From positions 1-6,736 of the forward strand of contig CALMZN010000052.1 in assembly GCA_937870675.1 (NCBI GenBank): a stretch of 6,736 nucleotides of DNA, given 5' to 3'. The notes under the pieces are model-generated. The model was not told the DNA's origin and ran no database searches. It saw only the letters and a program-made list of their open reading frames with translations. Both the position numbers and the translations under genes were made by a program. This DNA comes from an uncultured bacterium (GTDB lineage: Bacteria > Patescibacteriota > Patescibacteriia > UBA1558 > GWA2-36-10). This document shows positions 1 through 5,310 of the stretch, one piece after another (the stretch's first letter is position 1; every line of letters begins with the position of its first letter).

Positions 1-5
1 AACTA

Positions 6-104
6 ATGGCGCATCAAGATTATTCACAGATTTGTCCTATTTTTAAGGAAGGTGTTGAGCATGAAATAATTTTTCACAATCCACCACTCTCATTATCTTT
101 GGAT
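6..104 (+). CDS. Possible N-terminus of an unidentified protein, interrupted at the GC-rich junction
   Basis: An open frame starts at ATG 6 and reads about 33 plausible AT-rich codons, beginning MAHQDYSQICPIF and continuing through KEGVEHEIIF. It then enters the GC-rich aconitase-derived tract, where the frame stays open by chance until 221. I read only the first ~33 residues as possibly real. I do not recognise the family, and too little sequence lies upstream (5 bases) to see a promoter or ribosome site. Codon use fits the AT-rich genome, whereas the continuation from ~104 is antisense to the aconitase piece. If real, the gene is truncated by the chimeric junction. It could equally be non-coding sequence. 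Confidence 0.25.
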
Positions 105-509
105 GTAGGTGGAGTCGGGGTCCCACTCGTAGAGGGCGCCCGAGGGTACGTCCACCTCGTTCCACTGTTCGTTGCCGGTGTAGACGTCCGCGTACTGGCG
201 TGTGTAGATCTCCGGGTCTAAAGCGCCCTCGATCTCCTCAGCCACCTCCTCCTGCGAGGGCCAGATGTCCTTGAGGTAGACGGGCTCGCCCTGAATGTAG
301 AGTTTTTGATCATTAAAATCATAACTAGTCCTAGTATTTGGATACCAACCACGATAATTAGGGGTGCTATTGTCCTTAAAATCAATTTTATAGGTCAAAA
401 AACGGCCAGTATAGATATTGCGGGAAATGACAAAAAGCATCAAAGCCATGGCCAAAATTATCCACAAGCCACGAAACAATAAAACAATGGAAATTTTCCT
501 TAATTTCAT
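93..509 (-). CDS. Membrane-anchored protein N-terminus fused in frame to an aconitase fragment (chimeric)
   Basis: The 138-residue frame has two unrelated halves. Residues 1-73 (AT-rich codons) have a basic N-terminus, one membrane segment (about 11-29, rich in L, I, V, A, M), and an outside part with GWYPNTR and YIQGEPVY. This looks like the start of a membrane-anchored envelope protein; from memory, similar GWYP...QGEPVY stretches occur in hypothetical Patescibacteria proteins. Residues 74-138 are aconitase-derived. The native C-terminus is therefore missing. The start ATG (507-509) lies six bases behind an extended -10 box (TGC-TAAAAT), which suggests a leaderless transcript. It is divergent from the large membrane protein gene at 595, with an 85-bp gap. 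The N-terminal half is probably a real gene start; the fusion is probably not a real protein. Confidence 0.6.
   Translation of the reverse strand: MKLRKISIVLLFRGLWIILAMALMLFVISRNIYTGRFLTYKIDFKDNSTPNYRGWYPNTRTSYDFNDQKLYIQGEPVYLKDIWPSQEEVAEEIEGALDPEIYTRQYADVYTGNEQWNEVDVPSGALYEWDPDSTYIQR
96..292 (-). pseudogene. Aconitate hydratase fragment (part of C-terminal domain), GC-rich
   Basis: The minus strand here translates to residues ~74-137 of the 138-residue hybrid frame. They match the C-terminal region of bacterial aconitase (AcnA/IRP1 type): GEPVYLKDIWPS, then a Y-A-D-V-Y-x-G-x-x-x-W segment, then YEWDPDSTYIQ. Family members carry the same three landmarks (PVYLKDIWPS; YADVF.G...W; Y.WDP.STY...PPF), in this order and with about this spacing. 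Aconitase converts citrate to isocitrate in the TCA cycle, but this is only ~65 of ~900 residues, with no Fe-S cysteines, so it cannot function. G+C is about 62% in 121-300, against about 28% in 301-360. The tract stops just before the expected PPF motif and is followed by AT-rich DNA. A contaminating or chimeric sequence from a GC-richer bacterium is the simplest reading. Confidence 0.8.
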
Positions 510-515
510 AGCTAT

Positions 516-524
516 ATTTTAGCA
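516..524 (-). promoter_or_regulatory. Extended -10 promoter six bases before the start codon
   Basis: Read on the minus strand, TGC-TAAAAT is followed by ATAGCT and then the ATG at 509-507. The -10 hexamer matches TATAAT at five of six bases and has the TGn extension. The -35 position (539-544, TTCTGT) is weak. With the usual ~7-nt distance, transcription would start at or next to the A of ATG, giving a leaderless mRNA. The same geometry recurs at 3291 and 4369. Confidence 0.55.
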
Positions 525-594
525 GAAGTTCTTGGTTTACAGAAGGGCTAAAAAAGCGTAAAATATACCTGCGAATTTCCAATCAATTTCCAAG

Positions 595-2700
595 ATGCTT
601 ACTTTCAGTCGATCACAACATAATGTCTGGCAAATAATATTATTGATCTTAATTTTGGTCAATGTTTTTTTATTTAAATCCGCGGTCTTGGGAATTATCT
701 TGGGAGTAATTTTTTTGTGGTACAACAGCAAAAAAGTGGCTGATATATTTTTCCCCAAAGTCCACCAAGGATTGAAAAATCTTTTTGGCCTGCTTTTGAT
801 CATGGCTGTAATTTGCGCCACCTATACCATCGCCTACCATCTTTACAAAATAAATCTAGCTGTTTTTTTACTAACCCTGCTCACTATATCGATAGTTATT
901 GAACTGCTTTCCTTTTTTGCCAAAAAAGAACATTATTTTCTGGAAAATTTTAGCTTAAAAATTTGGCAACCGAATAATTGGAAAAACTTGTTTCTCCCCT
1001 GCTTAGTTTTACTTATTGACGCTTTATTGGTCTACTATCTATTCCACAAGGCCAGTTCTGGCCTGATCCGCTCTCCTTGGGAACTGGTCAGCTTCAAATT
1101 CTGGTGGCTGTTGGGGATAAGCAACTTGGTCTTGGTTTGGACTATTTTGAACAAAAAAAGTAGCAAAAATATTTATTTAATTGTGGCCCACTTTTTACTA
1201 CTGAGCAGTATAGCGCTTATTCTGTATCGTTTGGGCTATGGCTATGACTCTTTTATACATGGCGCCACCCTAAAAGTCATTGAAGATACTGGCACTATAC
1301 AGCCCCGTCTTTATATCTATGTCGGCCAATATGGCTTGAGTTTATTTTTGAGTAAACTGTGGCAGGTCGATGTCTTGACGGTAAATAAATTATTACTACC
1401 AATATTATTTTCTTTGATCTGGCCGAGCAGTATATTTTATGGTTTACGCCACAGCTTCAAATGGTCCTACCGTATGAGTTATTTGGGCGTTTTGTTAAGC
1501 TCGCTGATTGGTTTTAGCTATTTTATTATGACCAGCCCACAAAGCTTGTCATTTCTTTTTGTGGTTTTGGTGGTATTTATTGCTCCCGAACTTAGAAAAA
1601 ATGAAATACCATTTTGGCTGAGTTTTATTTTGGCTCTCATAACCTTGACCATCCATCCTATTTCTGGCATTCCCTTATTTTTTATGGCTTTTATTCTGTC
1701 TTTTGATTATTTACTAAAATCAAGAAATTTAAAAAAAATAATTAATATTATTATTTACTCTTTTTCCGCTATTACCCTACCGATTTTTTTAGGAATTTAT
1801 CAGTGGGTCAATAATGTACCAATTAATAATATTATCAACCAACCACTGAAATGGCCTTGGCCAAATTTGACTATCACTTGGGTACAAAATTACGATTTTC
1901 CTTTTGATTGGCTACACAATATAGGGCAAAATATGGCTCTAATCTATTTTACAGTTGCCATCATTGGCCTTTACCTCATACTAATCAAACACAAAATTAC
2001 TTTTTTTAGAAATCAACTTATTCTGCTGAGCATCTTACTCAGCAACTATATCTTGACCAAAAGTTTTATTAATTTTAACCTGCAAATTTCTTACCAAAAA
2101 GATGACTATCCCAATCGCCTTCTTTTTTTAATTGCTTTATGCGCTTTACCAATTTTTTTAACGACCTTTTATTATTTATTTCATCATTACATCAAAAAAC
2201 AACCGACCATAATCAATGGCGTTTGGATTTCAGTTGTTGTCACTCTGGCGCTCTTGGTCAGCACTTATTTTTCTTATCCCGTTTATGACCGCTACTTAAA
2301 CACCAAAAGCGCTAATGTGACTGCGGCTGATCTACAAACTGTCCAATATATTGAGGAAGACGCTAAGGATGAGCCCTATGTGGTGCTAGCCAATCAAATG
2401 GTTGGCGCGGCCGCTATTTATGAATTTGGCTTTGCTAATTATTATAATAATAACTTCTTCTATTCTATGCCACTGGGTAACAACAATATCTATCAAGAAT
2501 TTTTGATAATGATTGAAGATGAAGCTAGTCGTCAAACAGCCAACCAAGCCATGGACAAAGCCCAAGTAAAGCGTCTGTATCTGGTAGTAAATAATTATTG
2601 GCACTCCAGCAAATCTGCCAACCAACAAGCTAGCGCTAGCGCTGATGAAGTAATACCTATAGCCAATGGCGCTAATATGGTCTATCTCTATCTAAAATAA
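595..2700 (+). CDS. Large multi-pass membrane protein, GT-C glycosyltransferase-like
   Basis: This 701-residue protein is dominated by hydrophobic helices (about 12-40, 62-82, 87-108, 131-150, 168-185, 192-211, 264-283, 297-312, 317-330, 339-370, 383-402, 448-465, 474-488, 507-530 and 542-561). They are followed by a soluble C-terminal domain of about 140 residues (563-701). After the sixth or seventh helix lies a loop with YGYDSFIH (215-222), and further on HPISGIP (354-360). An acidic residue and a histidine in an early external loop, many helices and a C-terminal globular domain resemble GT-C transferases (PMT, ArnT or STT3 class), which move sugars from lipid carriers onto proteins or lipids outside the membrane. 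That assignment is by layout, not by a proven signature. The start ATG at 595 has no Shine-Dalgarno site. TAAAAT at 559-564 is a possible -10. The gene is divergent from the frame ending at 509 and ends at a terminator. Confidence 0.85.
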   Translation: MLTFSRSQHNVWQIILLILILVNVFLFKSAVLGIILGVIFLWYNSKKVADIFFPKVHQGLKNLFGLLLIMAVICATYTIAYHLYKINLAVFLLTLLTISIVIELLSFFAKKEHYFLENFSLKIWQPNNWKNLFLPCLVLLIDALLVYYLFHKASSGLIRSPWELVSFKFWWLLGISNLVLVWTILNKKSSKNIYLIVAHFLLLSSIALILYRLGYGYDSFIHGATLKVIEDTGTIQPRLYIYVGQYGLSLFLSKLWQVDVLTVNKLLLPILFSLIWPSSIFYGLRHSFKWSYRMSYLGVLLSSLIGFSYFIMTSPQSLSFLFVVLVVFIAPELRKNEIPFWLSFILALITLTIHPISGIPLFFMAFILSFDYLLKSRNLKKIINIIIYSFSAITLPIFLGIYQWVNNVPINNIINQPLKWPWPNLTITWVQNYDFPFDWLHNIGQNMALIYFTVAIIGLYLILIKHKITFFRNQLILLSILLSNYILTKSFINFNLQISYQKDDYPNRLLFLIALCALPIFLTTFYYLFHHYIKKQPTIINGVWISVVVTLALLVSTYFSYPVYDRYLNTKSANVTAADLQTVQYIEEDAKDEPYVVLANQMVGAAAIYEFGFANYYNNNFFYSMPLGNNNIYQEFLIMIEDEASRQTANQAMDKAQVKRLYLVVNNYWHSSKSANQQASASADEVIPIANGANMVYLYLK

Positions 2701-2701
2701 A

Positions 2702-2736
2702 AAACCCCGCTGGGCTTAAGCTCGACGGGATTTTTT
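2702..2736. terminator. Bidirectional intrinsic terminator between convergent genes
   Basis: Stem arms are 2706-2715 and 2720-2729, around a TTAA loop. There is one C-A mismatch and two G-T wobbles. A run of A's lies on the left and six T's (2731-2736) on the right, so it can work both ways. It begins right after the stop of the membrane protein gene and lies 19 bases beyond the stop of the HU gene. Confidence 0.85.
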
Positions 2737-2754
2737 AATAAGTTTCAAAATACC

Positions 2755-3036
2755 TTATAAGATTGCATCCTTAGCGGCTTTGGCAACTCTGAATTTCACC
2801 ACAGTCTTGGCTGGAATGCTGATAGTAGCGCCGGTCGCAGGGTTCCTGCCCTGTCTGGCTGCTCTATGCTTCTTAACTAGTTTACCCATACCAGGCATGG
2901 AAAACTCTCCGTTGGTTTTGACTTCTTTGTAAGCCAACTCCACGAGAACATCCAAAACAATTTTTGCCTGCTTTTTTGACAATTCGCTCTTATTGGCTAA
3001 TGCCTCGAGCAATTGTGATTTAGTCATCTTGGCCAT
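2755..3036 (-). CDS. hup: HU-family DNA-binding protein
   Basis: A 93-residue protein of normal HU length. Residues 4-45 form the helical dimerisation part (MTKSQLLEALA, then a K-rich helix pair). GEFSMPGMGKLVKKHRAARQ leads into the signature RQGRNPATG (61-69), the tip of the DNA-gripping beta arm with its intercalating proline. The end (KFRVAKAAKDAIL) is the usual closing strand and helix. HU bends and compacts DNA as a dimer and supports replication, recombination and transcription. The ATG at 3036 gives MAKMTK, and the second ATG (residue 4) is an alternative start; neither has a clear Shine-Dalgarno site. A -35/-10 pair lies at 3093-3098 and 3070-3075. Downstream it shares a terminator with the convergent membrane protein gene. 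Family assignment is firm; HU versus IHF subtype is not resolved, but a single copy of this type is usually HU. Confidence 0.96.
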   Translation of the reverse strand: MAKMTKSQLLEALANKSELSKKQAKIVLDVLVELAYKEVKTNGEFSMPGMGKLVKKHRAARQGRNPATGATISIPAKTVVKFRVAKAAKDAIL

Positions 3037-3069
3037 CTATTTATTGGTTAATTATTAATTACCACTAGA

Positions 3070-3098
3070 AATATAGCATATTTTCTGGGAAATGTGAA
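3070..3098 (-). promoter_or_regulatory. Promoter of the HU gene
   Basis: On the minus strand, TTCACA (3098-3093) is followed after 17 bases by TATATT (3075-3070), and TGC precedes the -10. The -35 matches TTGACA at four of six positions and the -10 matches at five. The expected start is near 3063, giving a leader of about 26 nt without a Shine-Dalgarno site. Confidence 0.6.
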
Positions 3099-3118
3099 GA
3101 ATTGCCAAAACACCCGAC

Positions 3119-3127
3119 TTATCCACA
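3119..3127 (+). promoter_or_regulatory. Perfect DnaA box in intergenic DNA
   Basis: TTATCCACA is the consensus 9-mer bound by the replication initiator DnaA. It lies upstream of the HU promoter in the AT-rich gap between the two divergent genes. I see no second good box nearby, so this is more likely a lone regulatory or chance site than an origin. Confidence 0.4.
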
Positions 3128-3210
3128 GGGTAAATACTAACAAAATCGCCAAAAAATTATTTACCCCGTTAAATAAAATTTGTGTTCCCACAAAATTAAA
3201 TTTATTTAAC
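3128..3210. repeat. Two adjacent inverted repeats in AT-rich intergenic region
   Basis: The first pair is GGGTAAAT (3128-3135) with ATTTACCC (3159-3166). The second is GTTAAATAAA (3168-3177) with TTTATTTAAC (3201-3210), enclosing TTTGTG-TTCC-CACAAA (3179-3194). The second is a near-continuous hairpin with an asymmetric bulge on its right arm. There is no T-run to make it a terminator, and both neighbouring genes read away from it. It may be an operator or a structural site. The rest of 3211-3300 is very AT-rich, with no other feature except the promoter at 3291. Confidence 0.5.
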
Positions 3211-3290
3211 TGGTTAAAGCCATTTATATAATTCTATGCGCTTTATAATTTATTTGCTAAATTATACAGAAGTGCCATAATACTTATATA

Positions 3291-3296
3291 TATATT
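3291..3296 (+). promoter_or_regulatory. -10 box placed for a leaderless transcript
   Basis: TATATT is followed by ACAGCT and then the ATG at 3303, the same six-base spacing as at 516 and 4369. The -35 position is weak (AGAAGT). A competing choice is CATAAT at 3276-3281 with TTGCTA 16 bases upstream, which would give a short leader of about 15 nt. Confidence 0.4.
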
Positions 3297-3302
3297 ACAG
3301 CT

Positions 3303-3629
3303 ATGCCTTTCTCTCCCTTACAAAAATACATTATTAAACAAGCTGGCGAAAATACTAAAAATCGCTTAAGTCGCCATGTGCTGGCTCAATATTATAGTAA
3401 TAAAAAAAAGACCCAAGACCCAAAATTGCAAACCAAGATAATTACCAAAAGCTTGGAACGCTTAATCAATCAGGGCTATTTAGTCGGCTTTGGCCAAAAA
3501 ACCCAACACAAATTGTTTATCACCCATATCAAACTCACGCTTGCTGGCAAAAAAATGGCCAAGAAATTTTCTGGCCAACAAGCTGAATTACCAATATTTA
3601 AAACTCCTCGGCTTAAAGCAAAAAAATAA
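3303..3629 (+). CDS. Small basic protein, winged-helix-like, function unknown
   Basis: This 108-residue, lysine-rich protein has no signal peptide or membrane segment, so it is cytoplasmic. Residues 4-32 look helical (SPLQKYIIKQAG, RLSRHVLAQYY). Residues 42-62 (KLQTKIITKSLERLINQGYL) look like a recognition helix followed by the turn into a wing. Residues 68-90 (QHKLFITHIKLTLAGKKMAKKF) resemble the wing and last helix of winged-helix regulators, where 'LT..G...A' is common. A role in DNA binding is inferred from this shape and the charge; I do not recognise a named family. The short basic tail ends LKAKK. The start ATG 3303 lies just behind a -10 box with no Shine-Dalgarno site. Its stop is one base from the stop of the convergent transpeptidase gene, with no hairpin between them. 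Confidence 0.75.
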   Translation: MPFSPLQKYIIKQAGENTKNRLSRHVLAQYYSNKKKTQDPKLQTKIITKSLERLINQGYLVGFGQKTQHKLFITHIKLTLAGKKMAKKFSGQQAELPIFKTPRLKAKK

Positions 3630-3630
3630 A

Positions 3631-4362
3631 CTATTCAATAATTACTGGTGTGCCAATTTGCGCCCACCAATAAAGCGCTTCCATATTTTCATAAGCCACA
3701 TTGACACAACCGTGACTCATGGTTTGACCAAACTTGTTATGCCAATAAGCACCGTGTACAAAAAAGCTCGGCTTAAATTGCAAGTTCCATTTGGTATTGG
3801 GATAGTTATACCCCACACCTCCATAATGCTTAACTGGGATTTTAGCTAAAACAGTAAAATTGCCTTTTGGAGTAGGCATTGTTTTTACACCTGAAGAAAT
3901 GGGGAACGAGCCCAATGTCTTCTCTCCAAAAGTGTATGTTAAATTTTGTTTAGTTAAACTTATTTTTATAGTTTTTGGCAGCTTATTGGGCTGTGAATCC
4001 AGCGGATCATAGCCAGCAGCTACTTCTGTGCCATCAAGAAATTTATCATAGTCAGAATCAGGATTCATCAACCCTGTGCCCAAAATAATTTCCCAAGCAT
4101 CGTTAAGATAATCCTTGTCCGAATCAACTTGAATTAATTTTTTTTTATCACCAAAAAGTGGCGAATAATTATTTTTTATTTCTTCGCCATCTAAATAACC
4201 ATCACCATCTGTGTCGGAATTTTTTGGATCAGTAAAATAAATATTTAGCTCTTGCTCGTCACTTAGACCGTCATTGTCAGTATCTATATCCAACACTTGA
4301 GCTTGAACTATGATTGGGAAAACAAATATAGTGATATATAAAATAAAATAGAAAAAACGCAT
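3631..4362 (-). CDS. Secreted L,D-transpeptidase (YkuD) with calcium-binding thrombospondin-3 repeats
   Basis: L,D-transpeptidases make 3-3 cross-links in peptidoglycan or attach proteins to it, outside the membrane. From the ATG at 4362 the protein has 243 residues. Residues 1-21 are a signal peptide (MRFFYFILYITIFVFPIIVQA, written here as MRFF...VQA, with cleavage likely after A21). Four acidic thrombospondin-3-like loops follow (about 27-35 DTDNDGLSD, 50-58 DTDGDGYLD, 80-88 DSDKDYLND, 102-110 DSDYDKFLD). The YkuD domain is residues 131-243, with the conserved His at 203 (FVHGAYW) and the catalytic motif SHGCVN (216-221, nucleophile Cys219). The frame is open to a TTG at 4461, but I choose 4362. 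It is followed at once by the signal peptide, it has an extended -10 box six bases upstream, and the longer version would run through a divergent promoter. Its stop is one base from that of the convergent small gene. Confidence 0.93.
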   Translation of the reverse strand: MRFFYFILYITIFVFPIIVQAQVLDIDTDNDGLSDEQELNIYFTDPKNSDTDGDGYLDGEEIKNNYSPLFGDKKKLIQVDSDKDYLNDAWEIILGTGLMNPDSDYDKFLDGTEVAAGYDPLDSQPNKLPKTIKISLTKQNLTYTFGEKTLGSFPISSGVKTMPTPKGNFTVLAKIPVKHYGGVGYNYPNTKWNLQFKPSFFVHGAYWHNKFGQTMSHGCVNVAYENMEALYWWAQIGTPVIIE

Positions 4363-4368
4363 AGCATT

Positions 4369-4377
4369 ATTATACCA
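4369..4377 (-). promoter_or_regulatory. Extended -10 promoter of the transpeptidase gene, leaderless
   Basis: On the minus strand, TGG-TATAAT is followed by AATGCT and the ATG at 4362-4360. The -10 is perfect and carries the TGn extension, while the -35 position (CGCTAA) is weak. The expected transcription start falls on or beside the start codon. This supports the signal-peptide start over the upstream TTG. Confidence 0.65.
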
Positions 4378-4412
4378 TATTTTTTTCGACTTTAGCGTAA
4401 TTTTGTAAGCTA

Positions 4413-4441
4413 TTGACATTTTGCCGATAATTCTATATAAT
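4413..4441 (+). promoter_or_regulatory. Perfect consensus sigma-70 promoter for the GC-rich gene
   Basis: TTGACA (4413-4418), exactly 17 bases, then TATAAT (4436-4441). This is the full housekeeping consensus with ideal spacing, and the strongest promoter in the window. The expected start is near 4448, leaving a leader of about 140 nt before the ATG at 4588. It is divergent from the transpeptidase promoter, about 40 bp away. Confidence 0.85.
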
Positions 4442-4519
4442 ATCTTTTTCTTGTTCATCAAAAACCCCGCCCCAAAACCTTAAAGGACAAGGTAAGAAAG
4501 GAGGAATTTCCGCTTTTTC

Positions 4520-4585
4520 ATGGAGGAATTGATTCCCATGTGGGGATCAAACGAACCAGCCAACTTGGATTCGGAAAGGTTCTAG
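4520..4585 (+). CDS. Putative 21-codon leader ORF upstream of the GC-rich gene
   Basis: The ATG at 4520 opens a frame of 21 codons, starting MEELIPMWGS and ending NLDSERF, and stopping at TAG 4583-4585, two bases before the ATG of the main gene. AAAGGAGGAA (4497-4506) is a strong Shine-Dalgarno sequence, though rather far from 4520. A second GGAGG (4522-4526) is well placed for the in-frame ATG at 4538, which would give a 15-residue peptide. GGAAAGG (4573-4579) inside the ORF is well placed for the main ATG at 4588. CATGG (4519-4523) can pair with CCATG (4536-4540), folding the second Shine-Dalgarno into a hairpin. The arrangement suggests translational coupling or a leader-peptide control; this is inference. 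Such sites are absent from the other genes here. Confidence 0.45.
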   Translation: MEELIPMWGSNEPANLDSERF

Positions 4586-4587
4586 TC

Positions 4588-5289
4588 ATGTCGAAACCCG
4601 CCAATAGTGCTCGTTCCAGTACTAATTCTTTTTATGAACCCAGACATCCCAACGCTTACTACAGCGAATTTTGTAGTGGTCTGGGTGTCAATGATCCTCC
4701 TCGGACAAACGATATGGCCATGCTCACTGGAAAGAGCTTGGCCATGGCCTGGACTAAGCGACCTAGGCTCCTCCAATTGGCTTCAGAAAACCTGAGCACA
4801 CTGGGGAGCTCACTCAAGCTCCTGCCCGAGAACAGTCGAGAATTCGATCTGGCTCTGCAGATTGTCAGTAGCTTGATGGCAAGCGCGCCTGAGAGTCTGA
4901 TCGATGATCGTGGCTTCGAGGAGATCGTGATCAATCTGCGGACGCGACTGATCCGCTCCACCGGCCACCACCTCGCTCTGGTCTGCAACTTCATGGGCGT
5001 GGCTGTTCCCAGGACGCCACAGGAAGCACGTAGCTTGGGGGCCTATGTGGTCAAGGCCTTGAAGGTGCCCGGACACTCTGTCCGGATGCGTCGACGGGTC
5101 GCCATGATATCGGCTTCTCTGGGTGCCATCCCCTACGACAGCCCCGAGTTCCAGGTGGTTCGCGCTCTCGTAGCGCGTATCACCAACCCGAAGCGGGTTC
5201 CGAAGGTGGTGCGGGACAATGATGGCTACCAGCAAGTAGCCACACGCCTGAACCAGGCCATGATGCGCGCGATCCCGCAGGGATCGTAA
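4588..5289 (+). CDS. Unrecognised GC-rich protein made of two tandem ~100-residue repeats
   Basis: I do not recognise this 233-residue protein. It has no signal peptide or membrane segment and is basic towards the C-terminus. After a Ser/Asn-rich N-terminus (1-24), two similar units follow, about 26-124 and 129-228. They share G-V-x(3-5)-PRT (33-40 and 137-143), a helix ending ..LG (L72-G73 and L178-G179), P-x(2)-S/D-x-EF (80-86 and 182-188), and a final D-x-G-F/Y followed by a helix (107-121 and 212-226), at a steady offset of 102-104 residues. It looks all-helical. The chosen start ATG 4588 has GGAAAGG eight bases upstream; a GTG at 4540 in the same frame would add 16 residues but lies inside the leader ORF. 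Codon use differs from all neighbours: G+C rises from about 38% near the 5' end to about 63% from the middle on. Strong promoter, leader and terminator make it a stand-alone unit, possibly acquired. Confidence 0.82.
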   Translation: MSKPANSARSSTNSFYEPRHPNAYYSEFCSGLGVNDPPRTNDMAMLTGKSLAMAWTKRPRLLQLASENLSTLGSSLKLLPENSREFDLALQIVSSLMASAPESLIDDRGFEEIVINLRTRLIRSTGHHLALVCNFMGVAVPRTPQEARSLGAYVVKALKVPGHSVRMRRRVAMISASLGAIPYDSPEFQVVRALVARITNPKRVPKVVRDNDGYQQVATRLNQAMMRAIPQGS

Positions 5290-5310
5290 GCACTGCCTAT
5301 GTAGGGCACA

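Noticed and set aside
104..221. Continuation of the plus-strand frame from position 6 through the GC-rich tract
   Set aside because: This part is antisense to recognisable aconitase sequence, so the open frame is a shadow.
458..466. Second TTATCCACA DnaA-box match
   Set aside because: It lies inside the membrane segment coding region (LWIIL codons) and far from the intergenic box, so it is probably chance.
2629..2645. GCTAGC tandem repeat near the end of the membrane protein gene
   Set aside because: Only two and a half short units, coding for a Ser/Ala-rich linker; low-complexity coding sequence explains it.
4363..4461. N-terminal extension of the transpeptidase to the TTG at 4461
   Set aside because: It would put 33 residues before the signal peptide, cover a perfect divergent promoter, and ignore the extended -10 box right behind the ATG at 4362.
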